This document shows, piece by piece, positions 49,508 through 57,925 of a stretch of 64,000 bases of DNA. Below the pieces are notes generated by a model that had not been told where the DNA came from, made no database searches, and saw nothing but the letters and a program-made list of their open reading frames with translations. The position numbers were made by a program, and so were the translations under genes. The stretch is from contig NZ_CP162139.1 of NCBI RefSeq assembly GCF_040833985.1, positions 1,322,001-1,386,000 of the forward strand, in the 5' to 3' direction. Source of the stretch: Leptospira sp. WS4.C2. Its GTDB lineage: Bacteria > Spirochaetota > Leptospiria > Leptospirales > Leptospiraceae. The stretch's first letter is position 1; each line of letters opens with the position of its first letter.

Positions 49508-50532
49508 TGGCCTGCGGGTTAGGAATCGAATCCAGCTGTGATGAAACTTCCATTGCCATTGTTCGCGATGGAAGGGAACTACTTTCCTTAAAAATTTATA
49601 GTCAAATTGAATCTCATTCCCCTTACCGTGGAGTGGTTCCAGAAATTGCCTCCAGAGCCCATTTAGAAAAAATCAATTCTCTACTTTCAGTTTCCATGGA
49701 GGAGGCAGGCATTGATTTTTCTGATTTGGATTACGTTGCAGTAACCAGTTATCCGGGGTTAGTTGGATCTCTGATGATTGGGGCACAACTCGCTCGTTGT
49801 ATCTCGCTTGTCCATGGCATTCCTATTGTTGCAGTCAATCATCTTGAAGCTCATCTAGCTGTGATTGGTTTGGAAAGAGATCTTCCTCCTTTCCCTTGGC
49901 TTGGGGTTCTGCTTTCGGGGGGAAATTCTTCCATCTATCTCTATCAGGGGTTTGGCGATTTGCAGATTCTTGCTGACACACAAGATGATTCCCTCGGGGA
50001 AGCTTTCGACAAAGTGAGTGCGGTCCTAAACCTTCCTTATCCCGGTGGCCCGTATCTGGAGGCCAAGGCCAATGCCTACGAAGTGGAGAGGGGGGAAGTG
50101 AATCCTTTCCCGAAACTTCTAAAAGAAGACGGAGAGGATCGGATCCGATTTTCCTACAGCGGACTAAAAACCGCCGTTCTTTACTACCTAAGAGAAAATT
50201 CCGAAGCCCCACCTGTAGAAAAAATTTCCTACTACTTCCAAAAGACGGCATTTGAACTGGTCACTCGCAATATCCGCAAAGCCATAAACAAAACCGGAAT
50301 TCGGACCGTGGTTGCCGCCGGTGGGGTTTTGGCCAACGGAACCCTTCGTGAGAGTTTGGATAGAGAAAAAGAAAGGTCCAAATTTAACCTATTTTATCCT
50401 GGCAAAAAAATTTACTGCACAGATAACGGAGCGATGGTGGCATGTCTTGGATACCATCTCTGGAAACAAAAATCTTTTGTGGGGCTCGACTTTAAAGTAA
50501 GCCCCAAACGAAACTTTGAACAAATAATATGA
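49507..50532 (+). CDS. tsaD: tRNA N6-adenosine threonylcarbamoyltransferase
   Basis: Final step of t6A37 formation on ANN-decoding tRNAs, with TsaB/TsaE. The 341 residues start GIESSCDETSIAIV, and the metal-binding His112 and His116 are in NHLEAHLAVIG. GVVPEIASRAH, SGGNSSIYL, DDSLGEAFDKV and the C-terminal CTDNGAMVA are hallmark segments. Overlaps pssA by 4 bases (ATGA). Confidence 0.97.
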   Translation: MACGLGIESSCDETSIAIVRDGRELLSLKIYSQIESHSPYRGVVPEIASRAHLEKINSLLSVSMEEAGIDFSDLDYVAVTSYPGLVGSLMIGAQLARCISLVHGIPIVAVNHLEAHLAVIGLERDLPPFPWLGVLLSGGNSSIYLYQGFGDLQILADTQDDSLGEAFDKVSAVLNLPYPGGPYLEAKANAYEVERGEVNPFPKLLKEDGEDRIRFSYSGLKTAVLYYLRENSEAPPVEKISYYFQKTAFELVTRNIRKAINKTGIRTVVAAGGVLANGTLRESLDREKERSKFNLFYPGKKIYCTDNGAMVACLGYHLWKQKSFVGLDFKVSPKRNFEQII

Positions 50533-51284
50533 AATTAAAACTTACCTGGATTCCCAACACCCTTACTCTCGGAAACTTAACCTTGGGGTTTGTTTCTATG
50601 CTCCTAGTCGCTGAAACAAATCCAACGCAGACCAATTCCCATGAACTTTATACACTTGCGGGAGTGTTTATCATCTTGGCCGCGTTATTCGATGGTTTTG
50701 ACGGGATGGCTGCTCGTGCTCTCAACTGTACCAGTGAACTTGGTGCCGATTTAGATAGTTTAGCCGACCTGACAACCTTCGGAATTGCTCCCGGATTTTT
50801 GTCGTACAAAATGTTCTTTTACGATATCAAATTGGATATCTTTGACAAACCGGATTACTTTCCATTAGGGATGTTCATTGCGGCTTTGTATCCGATCTGT
50901 GCCGCTTATAGGTTAGCTCGGTTCAATGTAGCTCATGATCCAAAATCATTTAACGGACTACCCTCTCCTGTGGCCGGTGTTGTGATTGGAATTTTTCCTT
51001 TGGTTTTTTCAGTATCTCAGGTTCCTGTTTGGACTGCTGTTTTGTTTTTTGTGATTACGGCACTTCTTATGGTTTCGACTCTAAGATACAGCAAACCACA
51101 GGTAGCGATCCGGGGACTTTTCTCTTGGAAAAAATTAGGGGTTAGCGTCATTGGCCTTGGTCTTTTGTTACTAGCGATCGGCTTTTACCGCTGGCCTTAT
51201 GTAATGTATGGTGCGGTTGGGTTTTATGTGTTTTCTGGAATTGTATCGTTTCTCATCCAAACCATCCAGGACTATCGAGTTTAG
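50529..51284 (+). CDS. pssA: CDP-diacylglycerol-serine O-phosphatidyltransferase
   Basis: Makes phosphatidylserine, the precursor of phosphatidylethanolamine, at the inner membrane. The 251 residues have about seven TM helices, and the CDP-alcohol phosphotransferase motif DG-x2-AR-x8-G-x3-D-x3-D is intact (D58, G59, A62, R63, G72, D76, D80). The N-terminus (IPNTLTLGNLTLGF) is typical of the type II PssA group. Other CDP-alcohol transferases are possible, but the serine enzyme is the best match. Convergent with the STAS gene; the two stops share four bases. Confidence 0.9.
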   Translation: MKLKLTWIPNTLTLGNLTLGFVSMLLVAETNPTQTNSHELYTLAGVFIILAALFDGFDGMAARALNCTSELGADLDSLADLTTFGIAPGFLSYKMFFYDIKLDIFDKPDYFPLGMFIAALYPICAAYRLARFNVAHDPKSFNGLPSPVAGVVIGIFPLVFSVSQVPVWTAVLFFVITALLMVSTLRYSKPQVAIRGLFSWKKLGVSVIGLGLLLLAIGFYRWPYVMYGAVGFYVFSGIVSFLIQTIQDYRV

Positions 51285-51598
51285 GGTTCCTCTTTTAAGT
51301 GGAAGATATCCAATAGATTGGCAACAGTAAAAATGGTTCGGACTTCTGCGGATAAATGGATGATACGAACCTGTTTCTTTTTTTCCTTTGTCCAACTGTA
51401 AGTATGAAGTAAGATTCCGATTCCAGAAGAATCTAAGTAACTCAAGTTTTTAAAGTCTAAGACCAGTTCTTTGATTTCAGGCGTATCAATGAGTGTCTTT
51501 AAGTCTGTTCGGAATTTAGGAGTGTCTCTTAGAGACAAGGATCCATTTAAAAGGACGATAGCCTTTTCATTTTCTCGTTTAATTTCATACTGAAACAT
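51281..51598 (-). CDS. STAS-domain anti-sigma-factor antagonist
   Basis: 105 residues from ATG 51598; the frame continues upstream to a TTG without a good ribosome site. SpoIIAA/RsbV-like fold with strand-helix alternation and the conserved YLDSSGIGIL loop (S57-S58), where partner kinases phosphorylate. These proteins switch sigma factors on or act in phosphatase-kinase relays. No partner kinase or phosphatase is adjacent. Convergent with pssA (overlapping stops), divergent from the next plus-strand gene. Confidence 0.88.
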   Translation of the reverse strand: MFQYEIKRENEKAIVLLNGSLSLRDTPKFRTDLKTLIDTPEIKELVLDFKNLSYLDSSGIGILLHTYSWTKEKKKQVRIIHLSAEVRTIFTVANLLDIFHLKEEP

Positions 51599-51683
51599 AA
51601 CTTCAGTTAAGACAACATCTGAAAGAACCAAATACAATCAAAAAACGTTTGATTTTTCAAAAAAGGACTCTAGAAAAAGAACA

Positions 51684-52640
51684 ATGAAAATCAAGTTTTG
51701 GGGTGTCCGCGGTTCCATTGGCTCACCTATTCGGCCTGAAAGCGTTAAACATAAAATCGAAAAAATTCTTTCTTTGGCGAGTCCCACAGACATACAAAAC
51801 GAACAGAGTATCCATAGTTTTTTAGGTTCTTTAAGTTTTTCCTCCTCTTCAACTTACGGTGGTAATACGACCTGCATTGAGATTCGTGATAAAGACGAAA
51901 ATTTGATCATCATTGATGGTGGCACAGGCCTTAGGGAACTCGGAAACCAAATTTTGAATTCCGATTTTGGAAAGGGAACCGGCCATGCTTATTGGATCTT
52001 AACGCACACCCATTGGGATCATATCCAAGGAATCCCATTTTTTGTACCGCTTTTTTTGCCAGGCAATCATTTCGAATTTATTTCTTCTATGAATGATGCA
52101 GAAAAAAGATTGGAACACCAATTTGTCTTCACACATTTCCCAGTTTCCTTTGATCATTACGCTGCTAAAAAAACTTTTAGATATTTAGAGGAAGGAGAGA
52201 TTATTTCTCTCGGACCAAACATCCAGGCCTTTAGCAAAGCGGTACGTCATCCAGGAGGAAGTTTTTCTTATCGTTTTATGGAAGAGGGAAAAGCAATTAT
52301 CTTTGCATCTGACGCTGAATTTAATTTAGAAGAAATGGAAAATATTGATACATATATAGATTATTTCCGTGATGCCGACGTTTTGGTTTTTGATACACAA
52401 TACACGTTCGAAGAATCCTTACAAAAGATCGATTGGGGTCATAGTTCGGCATCAATTGCTACTGACATTGCTCTTCGGGCGAAGGTAAAAAAATTAGTGA
52501 TGTTTCACCATGACCCTTCTTATGACGATGAAAAGTTGGATTTGGTATATTTACGAGCTCTCAAATACAAAGAGATGTTTGATCCCCATGGAAAATTAGA
52601 AATCATTATGGCTTATGAAGGTTTGGAAATAGAGGTTTAA
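51684..52640 (+). CDS. Metallo-beta-lactamase-fold hydrolase
   Basis: 318 residues. Metal ligands are H108-x-H110-x-D112-H113 (HTHWDH), a later His (VRHPGG), Asp (FASDAEF) and His (FHHDP), a complete binuclear site. The N-terminal WGVRGSIGSP and YGGNTTCIEI segments place it in the phosphodiesterase/PhnP-like or CheC-adjacent MBL subgroup, not in the antibiotic-degrading class. A roughly 40-residue insertion follows the opening (20-55). Substrate unknown. One base separates it from glpK. Confidence 0.85.
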   Translation: MKIKFWGVRGSIGSPIRPESVKHKIEKILSLASPTDIQNEQSIHSFLGSLSFSSSSTYGGNTTCIEIRDKDENLIIIDGGTGLRELGNQILNSDFGKGTGHAYWILTHTHWDHIQGIPFFVPLFLPGNHFEFISSMNDAEKRLEHQFVFTHFPVSFDHYAAKKTFRYLEEGEIISLGPNIQAFSKAVRHPGGSFSYRFMEEGKAIIFASDAEFNLEEMENIDTYIDYFRDADVLVFDTQYTFEESLQKIDWGHSSASIATDIALRAKVKKLVMFHHDPSYDDEKLDLVYLRALKYKEMFDPHGKLEIIMAYEGLEIEV

Positions 52641-52641
52641 G

Positions 52642-54138
52642 ATGGCAAAAAAAGGTTATATCATTGGGATTGATGCAGGTACTACAGGGATTCGTACTTT
52701 TTGTTTTAATGACAAAGGAAAAGTGATTTCCTCTGCTTACCAAGAATTCAAACAATACTATCCCAAACCAGGTTGGGTAGAACATGACCCAGAAGAGATT
52801 TGGGCAAAAACACAAAAACTAATTGGTGCTGCCATAAAAAATGGTAACCTAAATCCAAAAGATGCGGTAGCAATTGGAATTACAAACCAAAGAGAAACTT
52901 CTGTTGTTTGGGATAAGAAGACCGGCAAACCAGTGTATAACGCTATCGTATGGCAATGCCGTCGAACTTCCGATATTTGTAAGGAATTAAAAAAACAAAG
53001 CTTAGATTCTAATTTTCGCAATAAAACAGGTCTTGTTTTAGATGCCTATTTTTCCGGAACCAAAATCCAATGGATTCTTGATAACGTGAAGGGGGCTCGT
53101 GCCAAAGCAGAGAAGGGGGAATTGTTATTTGGAACCATCGACACTTGGCTTTTGTACAAACTGACTGGTCACAAAGAACACAAAACGGACCATACCAACG
53201 CCTCAAGAACACTCCTTTTTAATATCCAAACCAAAGAATGGGATGAAGAACTTTGTAATATTTTACGAGTTCCCATGTCAATGTTGCCAAAAGCATTTAA
53301 TTCCAAAAATCTATTTGGTTTCACTTCCAGTGTCAAATCCCTTCCCGATGGAATTCCGATTTCATCTCTTGTGGGAGACCAACAGGGAGCACTATTTGGA
53401 CAACTTTGTACAGAACCTGGCGAAGCGAAAAACACCTATGGAACGGGTTGTTTTTTACTCTTCAATGTGGGGGATGAATTTAGAATTTCGAACCAAGGTC
53501 TCATCACCACATTGGCGCTCGGTCCCGAAGGCAAAACAGTCTATTGTTTAGAAGGATCTGTTTTTATTGGGGGGGCTGTGGTTCAGTTTCTCCGGGATAA
53601 TTTAGAATTTTTTAAATATTCCAAAGATTCGGAAAAACTCGTCAAAGCCATCAAAACAAAAGATGATTTGGTTTTTGTTCCTGCCTTTGCTGGTCTTGGA
53701 GCCCCTCATTGGGACCAAGAAGCACGAGGTGCCATCTTTGGGCTTTCTCGTGACACAACAGCTGCCCAAATCACAAGAGCTGCCCTCAAGGCCATAGCCT
53801 TACAATCCTATGAACTTGCCAATGCGATGGAAAAGGAAACAGGAAAACCTTTAAAATTCTTACGTGTTGATGGAGGAGCCACCTCAAATGCTTGGCTTAT
53901 GCAATTCCAAGCTGATATCCTCGGAACCAAAGTGATTCGTCCAAGCAACGTAGACACTACAGTTCTGGGCGCGGCTTACCTTGCGGGACTCGAACGTGGA
54001 TTTTTTAAATCGGTGGCAAGTCTTAGAAAAGAAGAACAGAAAACTACCCAGTTTGTTCCTAAGATGAAAGAGAGTGAACGGAAAGAAGAAATTGATAAAT
54101 GGAACTGGGCTATCGCTCGGGTAAAAACGGGAAATTAA
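52642..54138 (+). CDS. glpK: Glycerol kinase
   Basis: ATP-dependent phosphorylation of glycerol to sn-glycerol-3-phosphate. The 498 residues of the FGGY fold begin IGIDAGTTGIRTFCF. ITNQRETSVVWDKKTGKPVYNAIVWQ and WILDNVKGARAKA lie in the N-domain, and the TYGTGCFLLFN, GLGAPHWDQEARGAIFGL and VDGGATSNAWLMQFQADI segments in the C-domain. Length equals E. coli GlpK (502). It follows the MBL hydrolase gene by one base; no glpF or glpD is nearby. Confidence 0.96.
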   Translation: MAKKGYIIGIDAGTTGIRTFCFNDKGKVISSAYQEFKQYYPKPGWVEHDPEEIWAKTQKLIGAAIKNGNLNPKDAVAIGITNQRETSVVWDKKTGKPVYNAIVWQCRRTSDICKELKKQSLDSNFRNKTGLVLDAYFSGTKIQWILDNVKGARAKAEKGELLFGTIDTWLLYKLTGHKEHKTDHTNASRTLLFNIQTKEWDEELCNILRVPMSMLPKAFNSKNLFGFTSSVKSLPDGIPISSLVGDQQGALFGQLCTEPGEAKNTYGTGCFLLFNVGDEFRISNQGLITTLALGPEGKTVYCLEGSVFIGGAVVQFLRDNLEFFKYSKDSEKLVKAIKTKDDLVFVPAFAGLGAPHWDQEARGAIFGLSRDTTAAQITRAALKAIALQSYELANAMEKETGKPLKFLRVDGGATSNAWLMQFQADILGTKVIRPSNVDTTVLGAAYLAGLERGFFKSVASLRKEEQKTTQFVPKMKESERKEEIDKWNWAIARVKTGN

Positions 54139-54165
54139 ATAAACCGAAAGTTGGCTTAATGGCTG

Positions 54166-54837
54166 TTAGCTGAGTTCTGTTTGATTTTTTTCGGGAATCC
54201 TGTTTTCATTTTTTGCAAAATAGAATCCTATAGAAAGTAACCAAATCGGAAAGCTCAGTTGGCAAAGAAGAAGAACCCCTGGTGAAAGGAGCCAGGGGTA
54301 ACTGGCAGTGATTTGAAATCCAAAAACAAGGATTCCCATTACTAAAACCAAACCTCCCCAAGTTTTTTTCCTAAACGAAATACTGAATAATAAAATCGCC
54401 AATGCCAAAACAAGGGAAATCATATGCATGGTTCCTGTGATCAAACTCAAGAGGAAAACGATAGTTTCCTCTGAAAGAGGATAAACATTTACAGGATACA
54501 CGAGCCTACCGAGAAGTAAATCCACAAGTACAAACATCGGAACAACAAGTAAAAAAAATAAACCAGAGGCAAATAACACAAGTGGCGACTCGTTTTCTTT
54601 TATAGGATTTGCTAAAGTATAAATGGAGGGAAGTAATGCGAGAGTGGCAAAAATCAAAATCTCATCGGCAATTTGTATATAAGTTTTCCATTCTGTAATC
54701 CAGCTATGTAATTGAGCTGTATCACTCGGGGGAGAAGGGACAAGGTAAGAAAGCACAAAGTAAATAGCAAATAACAAACTAGCGATTAAAAACGGAAACC
54801 CCTTTCCAAGAGAGTTCTTACTTTTTGTTTCTACCAT
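54166..54837 (-). CDS. Six-TM membrane protein of unknown function
   Basis: 223 residues, starting at ATG 54837 after a charged N-terminus (VETKSKNSLGKG). About six hydrophobic segments (residues roughly 15-35, 55-75, 85-110, 125-145, 150-175, 185-205) and a polar C-terminus. I recognise no family. It lies downstream of the FliG-C-like gene but separated from it by a probable terminator, and is convergent with glpK. Confidence 0.65.
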   Translation of the reverse strand: MVETKSKNSLGKGFPFLIASLLFAIYFVLSYLVPSPPSDTAQLHSWITEWKTYIQIADEILIFATLALLPSIYTLANPIKENESPLVLFASGLFFLLVVPMFVLVDLLLGRLVYPVNVYPLSEETIVFLLSLITGTMHMISLVLALAILLFSISFRKKTWGGLVLVMGILVFGFQITASYPWLLSPGVLLLCQLSFPIWLLSIGFYFAKNENRIPEKNQTELS

Positions 54838-54874
54838 GTTTTTAGATTAAGGAAAATGAAAACTAAGTCTAGTG

Positions 54875-54898
54875 AAAAAAGGATTTTTTTGAAACCTT
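54875..54898 (-). terminator. Intrinsic terminator after the FliG-C-like gene
   Basis: On the minus strand AAGG-TTT pairs with AAA-T-CCTT (one bulge) around an A-rich loop, followed at once by six T. It lies 3 bases past the stop codon at 54901. Confidence 0.5.
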
Positions 54899-54900
54899 CT

Positions 54901-56079
54901 TTAGTAATCAAACCAAAGGAGGGAAAATTCAAAAGGCCTTCTCTCCTTGGTAATGCCACCACCTACAAGAAAGATCCCGGTTGCATAGTAAGGAATTTCT
55001 ATTAATAAATCGGGAGGGAGTCTATGAAACTCAGAAGTTTCGATTTCTTTTCTGGATAAAAAGAAATCAAATCGTAGGACATCGATCCAATCATTGGTTT
55101 TGAAAAATAGTTTTGTAGCTGTTTTTCCATAAAAACTAAGGGAACTACCAAAGGCAAAAAAATTGATTTTCTCAGAATTGTTAAAAGGAATCTCATCTTT
55201 AAATTCCTCTTCTCCCTTTTCTTTATAAGTAAAGATAGAACCTTCCTCGTAATAAATGTTTCTTGCAAATCGTTTGTAGATTTCCGTTTCCAGAACTGTC
55301 ACCAAATCCTCACCTTCGGGTGGGTTTTGGGATGGACCTTCCCAAATATGTTTCATTTTGTTTTTGGAGATAGAAGACCGAATCACATCCATTACAGGTT
55401 TGGAAAGTTTTGGTAAAATGAATTTAATATACCTTTCGTCGTGATTTCGTAGAATTTCTTGTAAAAAAGGGCCATGGATTAATGGAATCATTTCTACAGT
55501 AAACATCTGTTTGTTTAAGAATTTTGCAAATTCTGGTTCATGGCGAAATAAATTAGAAACAATGGTTTCTTCCTCCCGTGGAGTTCCAGAAAAAAGAATG
55601 GATACCAACCGGAAGAGATAGGTTTTACTTTTGGCATCGAAGTAAAGAGTCTCAATTTTTTCTCGCACTAAAATTTCTGATAGATCAGGATTGATAATGT
55701 CTCTAAGGGAAAGATACTTTGCCGATTGGAACTTGTCTCGTTTTGTGCGAAAGAGCGGTGAGGGAGAATTCCTCCTCCCACCAATTTCAGTCGTGAGGGA
55801 ACCAAATCCCGGCTTTGGTTTCGTTTCCGAATCTCCGAGAGTATTTGTACCTCCCAAGTAAGTTGGTGTGATGATCGGCTTTGTTTCAAAAGATTGTCTA
55901 TTGTATTTTAAAGAGTAAAGAAACTGCGGAATGAGGATTGGGTCTGTTGTGACTGAAGGAAGTTCTATGATTTTTCTAACTGGAACCGGATAGAAAGGTT
56001 GGATGGATGTTTGGAACCTCGCGACCGAGTCCGCTGTGCTTAAGAAAAAATGGTAATTGTTTCCTTGTCTGTATATCAA
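54901..56079 (-). CDS. Unknown protein with a FliG-C-like segment
   Basis: 392 residues from TTG 56079 (TTGA overlap with the previous gene's stop). No signal peptide or TM is evident. Residues about 180-282 read like the flagellar switch protein FliG C-terminal domain: EPEFAKFLNKQMFTVEMIP, then LQEILR, an LPK and an ISKN stretch, matching the FliG order EPELAxxIxxxMFVFEDI, IQxxLREVD, MSKRA. The torque-helix charges are only partly kept. The N-terminal 120 residues and C-terminal 110 residues (beta-rich, FFAFGSSLSFYGKTATKLFF) are unrecognised. It is not a full FliG (no clear N or EHPQ-containing middle domain). A motor-associated role is inference. Confidence 0.55.
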   Translation of the reverse strand: MIYRQGNNYHFFLSTADSVARFQTSIQPFYPVPVRKIIELPSVTTDPILIPQFLYSLKYNRQSFETKPIITPTYLGGTNTLGDSETKPKPGFGSLTTEIGGRRNSPSPLFRTKRDKFQSAKYLSLRDIINPDLSEILVREKIETLYFDAKSKTYLFRLVSILFSGTPREEETIVSNLFRHEPEFAKFLNKQMFTVEMIPLIHGPFLQEILRNHDERYIKFILPKLSKPVMDVIRSSISKNKMKHIWEGPSQNPPEGEDLVTVLETEIYKRFARNIYYEEGSIFTYKEKGEEEFKDEIPFNNSEKINFFAFGSSLSFYGKTATKLFFKTNDWIDVLRFDFFLSRKEIETSEFHRLPPDLLIEIPYYATGIFLVGGGITKERRPFEFSLLWFDY

Positions 56080-56321
56080 AGGGGAGGGGATTTTTTCAGT
56101 TTTTTCTGAATTCTGATTCTAAAGTGCTCCCAATTATAATCAGATTTTAAAATTTCCAACTCATTTTCGACTCCAAAACGCATGAAGTCGTAGATCTCTT
56201 CATGTTCCATTCCCACAACAATCGAAAGGTCTTGGATGACTCTTTGCAATCGTCTGGCATCACGGTCACTTAAGGTAAAGGTTTCTAATAGTTTTTTTTC
56301 GAATTCCGTCAGTTGGATCAA
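56076..56321 (-). CDS. 81-aa helical protein coupled to the FliG-C-like gene
   Basis: Starts at TTG 56321 with AGG about 10 bases ahead. It is an all-helical, charged protein (FEKKLLETFTLSDRDARRLQRVIQ; ENELEILKSDYNWEHFRIRIQKKLKKS) ending in basic residues. No domain recognised. It lies 6 bases after the ADH-like gene, and its stop overlaps the FliG-C-like start, so the three are probably one transcript and this one is a likely partner of the FliG-C-like protein. Confidence 0.6.
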   Translation of the reverse strand: MIQLTEFEKKLLETFTLSDRDARRLQRVIQDLSIVVGMEHEEIYDFMRFGVENELEILKSDYNWEHFRIRIQKKLKKSPPL

Positions 56322-56327
56322 GGGAAC

Positions 56328-57494
56328 CTAAAACGCAGCCACAAGGATGGTTTCGATTTCATTTTTGGGAAGCTCTCTAGGAAGACAATCAAGAAAAGAG
56401 TAGGTTGCCGCGAGTGTTGCAATTCCAGGTAGGTCGATTTTTTTTACTTCGTATTCGGACAACCTTTGAGGAATTCTTAGTTCTAAATAGATTTTACGAA
56501 TTCCTTCCACCGCTTTGATCGCAGCTTCAATGACGGAGATATTTGTCACATCTTCATCGAGTGCTCTTGCAATCATTACATACTTACCAGCAGATGAGGT
56601 TAAGTTGTATTCCATAACGTGAGGAAGGAGGATCGACATACTTTGAAAGATATCTAAATTGGTTACTGTTGTGACAGCAAGTGACAGTGCATAACAAAGT
56701 CCAAGACTACTTGTGGACTGGGCAATCCCTGCAAGAAGACTTGCCGCATAAATGGAGTTTTTCGGTCCAAGGTTTCTAGGTTCCCGGATTGCTGGTACAA
56801 TGTTTTTGGAGATTAATTCAATGGCACGGAGTGCTGTGGAAGATGTGATTTCATTGGCATATTTGGAAAGAATACTATCCACCGCTGCAGATAGAATTGA
56901 AATTCCTGTTTTTGCTGTTTCGGAACTAGACATACCAGCGCCAATTTTAGGATCAGAGACAATGAGCTCTGGGAAAGCCCATTCATGTGCAAAATACTTT
57001 CTATTTTTGTCTTTATCATCCACAATCGAAAAGAAGGGGGAACATTCATTTCCGAGTAGGGGTTTTGTTGGAACTACGATTAAAGGAAGGCCTTTTTTTT
57101 TAGGTTGTTTTCTTCCAACAAGTAAATCTTCTGCAAAAAAATCGTTGGTTGCAAGTAGGGCGGCCGCCTTACCTGCGTTTACTGATTCAAAAGAACCATA
57201 AGCCACAACACAATCGGCATTGGAAATTCTAAGGAAGTGAGCACAGGAATCTAAATCTTTAAAATGAACACGATCCACAATGTCATCATAAATGATCACA
57301 CCTTCTGCATGTTTTTCGAGACTGGTTTTGATGATGGAAAGTTCTTCGGCGTTTTCTAATTCTTTTTGTGTGCTAATCAGAACGACTCGGGATCCAATGT
57401 TTTTCACAAAAGATCCGAGTTTGTATCCACAATCGATTTCGAAGTGAATTTTAGGAGGAAATTGAAAATTAATCCATTCGGGGAGGACTGGCAT
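56328..57494 (-). CDS. Iron-containing alcohol dehydrogenase fold protein lacking all metal ligands
   Basis: 388 residues that follow the group III (Fe-dependent) ADH fold: a nucleotide domain, then the helical domain with LLPHVMEYN. The active-site chemistry is gone. Relative to FucO, ligand D is Ser199, H is Ala203 (TAKTGISILSAAVDS), H263 is Tyr268 (SLGLCYALSLA) and H277 is Ile282. The dinucleotide loop GGGSxxDxAK reads YGSFESVNAGK (99-109). The reading frame is clean, with no stops, so this is a maintained protein with a non-ADH function rather than a pseudogene. A gap of 83 bases with a terminator separates it from the FlgM-like gene. Confidence 0.75.
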   Translation of the reverse strand: MPVLPEWINFQFPPKIHFEIDCGYKLGSFVKNIGSRVVLISTQKELENAEELSIIKTSLEKHAEGVIIYDDIVDRVHFKDLDSCAHFLRISNADCVVAYGSFESVNAGKAAALLATNDFFAEDLLVGRKQPKKKGLPLIVVPTKPLLGNECSPFFSIVDDKDKNRKYFAHEWAFPELIVSDPKIGAGMSSSETAKTGISILSAAVDSILSKYANEITSSTALRAIELISKNIVPAIREPRNLGPKNSIYAASLLAGIAQSTSSLGLCYALSLAVTTVTNLDIFQSMSILLPHVMEYNLTSSAGKYVMIARALDEDVTNISVIEAAIKAVEGIRKIYLELRIPQRLSEYEVKKIDLPGIATLAATYSFLDCLPRELPKNEIETILVAAF

Positions 57495-57549
57495 ACGATC
57501 CCCTAATTATGAATAAACGGAGTAAGAGAAATCCTCGGAGAGGACAATA

Positions 57550-57579
57550 AAAAAGGATCCCTCACCTCCCGTCCTTTTT
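57550..57579 (-). terminator. Hairpin with T-run after the FlgM-like gene
   Basis: AAAAAGGA (57550-57557) pairs with TCCTTTTT (57572-57579) across a 14-base loop; on the minus strand a further T follows. A larger flanking dyad (TCCTCGGA 57532-57539 / TCCGAGGA 57587-57594) encloses it and reaches into the gene's last codons. Confidence 0.5.
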
Positions 57580-57904
57580 ACTGCTGTCCGAGGAAAGTTG
57601 ACGCGATTTGATCGGAGATTTTATCCAACATCTCTGTAGAGAGGTTGTCGTAGTCACCGTTTTTCAATCGTTCTTTGATCGCTTTGATTTTTTCTGTACG
57701 ATCTTCTTCTGGAGGAGCTTGTACAATTTGTTTTGCGATTTGTTTTACTTCTGCTTGGAGCTTCGCTTCAGATGCAATTTTTTTAGCAGCATCAGAGATG
57801 GAAATGGTGTCTACCGGAGCTTGTGCTTCCGTTTCCCTTGGCCCTTGTGGTTTTTTTGGTTCGTACCCGTAACCACCAACTCGTCCTACTTTGTCGACGT
57901 TCAT
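57578..57904 (-). CDS. FlgM-like anti-sigma factor candidate
   Basis: 108 residues, start ATG 57904. N-terminal low-complexity (GGYGYEPKKPQGPRE), a VDTISISDAAKKIA segment, then EEDRTEKIKAIKERLKNGDYD and a helical tail ending QIASTFL. This order (D-x-v-x-iS, a linker, R-x-e-K-I-x-x-lK-x-x-I-x-x-G-x-Y, a last amphipathic helix) is that of FlgM, which binds sigma-28 until hook completion. No fliA or flgKL is beside it. Match is by pattern, so an unrelated small helical protein cannot be ruled out. Confidence 0.55.
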   Translation of the reverse strand: MNVDKVGRVGGYGYEPKKPQGPRETEAQAPVDTISISDAAKKIASEAKLQAEVKQIAKQIVQAPPEEDRTEKIKAIKERLKNGDYDNLSTEMLDKISDQIASTFLGQQ

Positions 57905-57925
57905 ATATTTAGTCCTCTTCCTACA

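Noticed and set aside
56328..57494. Calling the ADH-like gene a pseudogene
   Set aside because: The frame is intact over 388 codons with a normal start and conserved fold segments; loss of ligands points to changed function, not decay.
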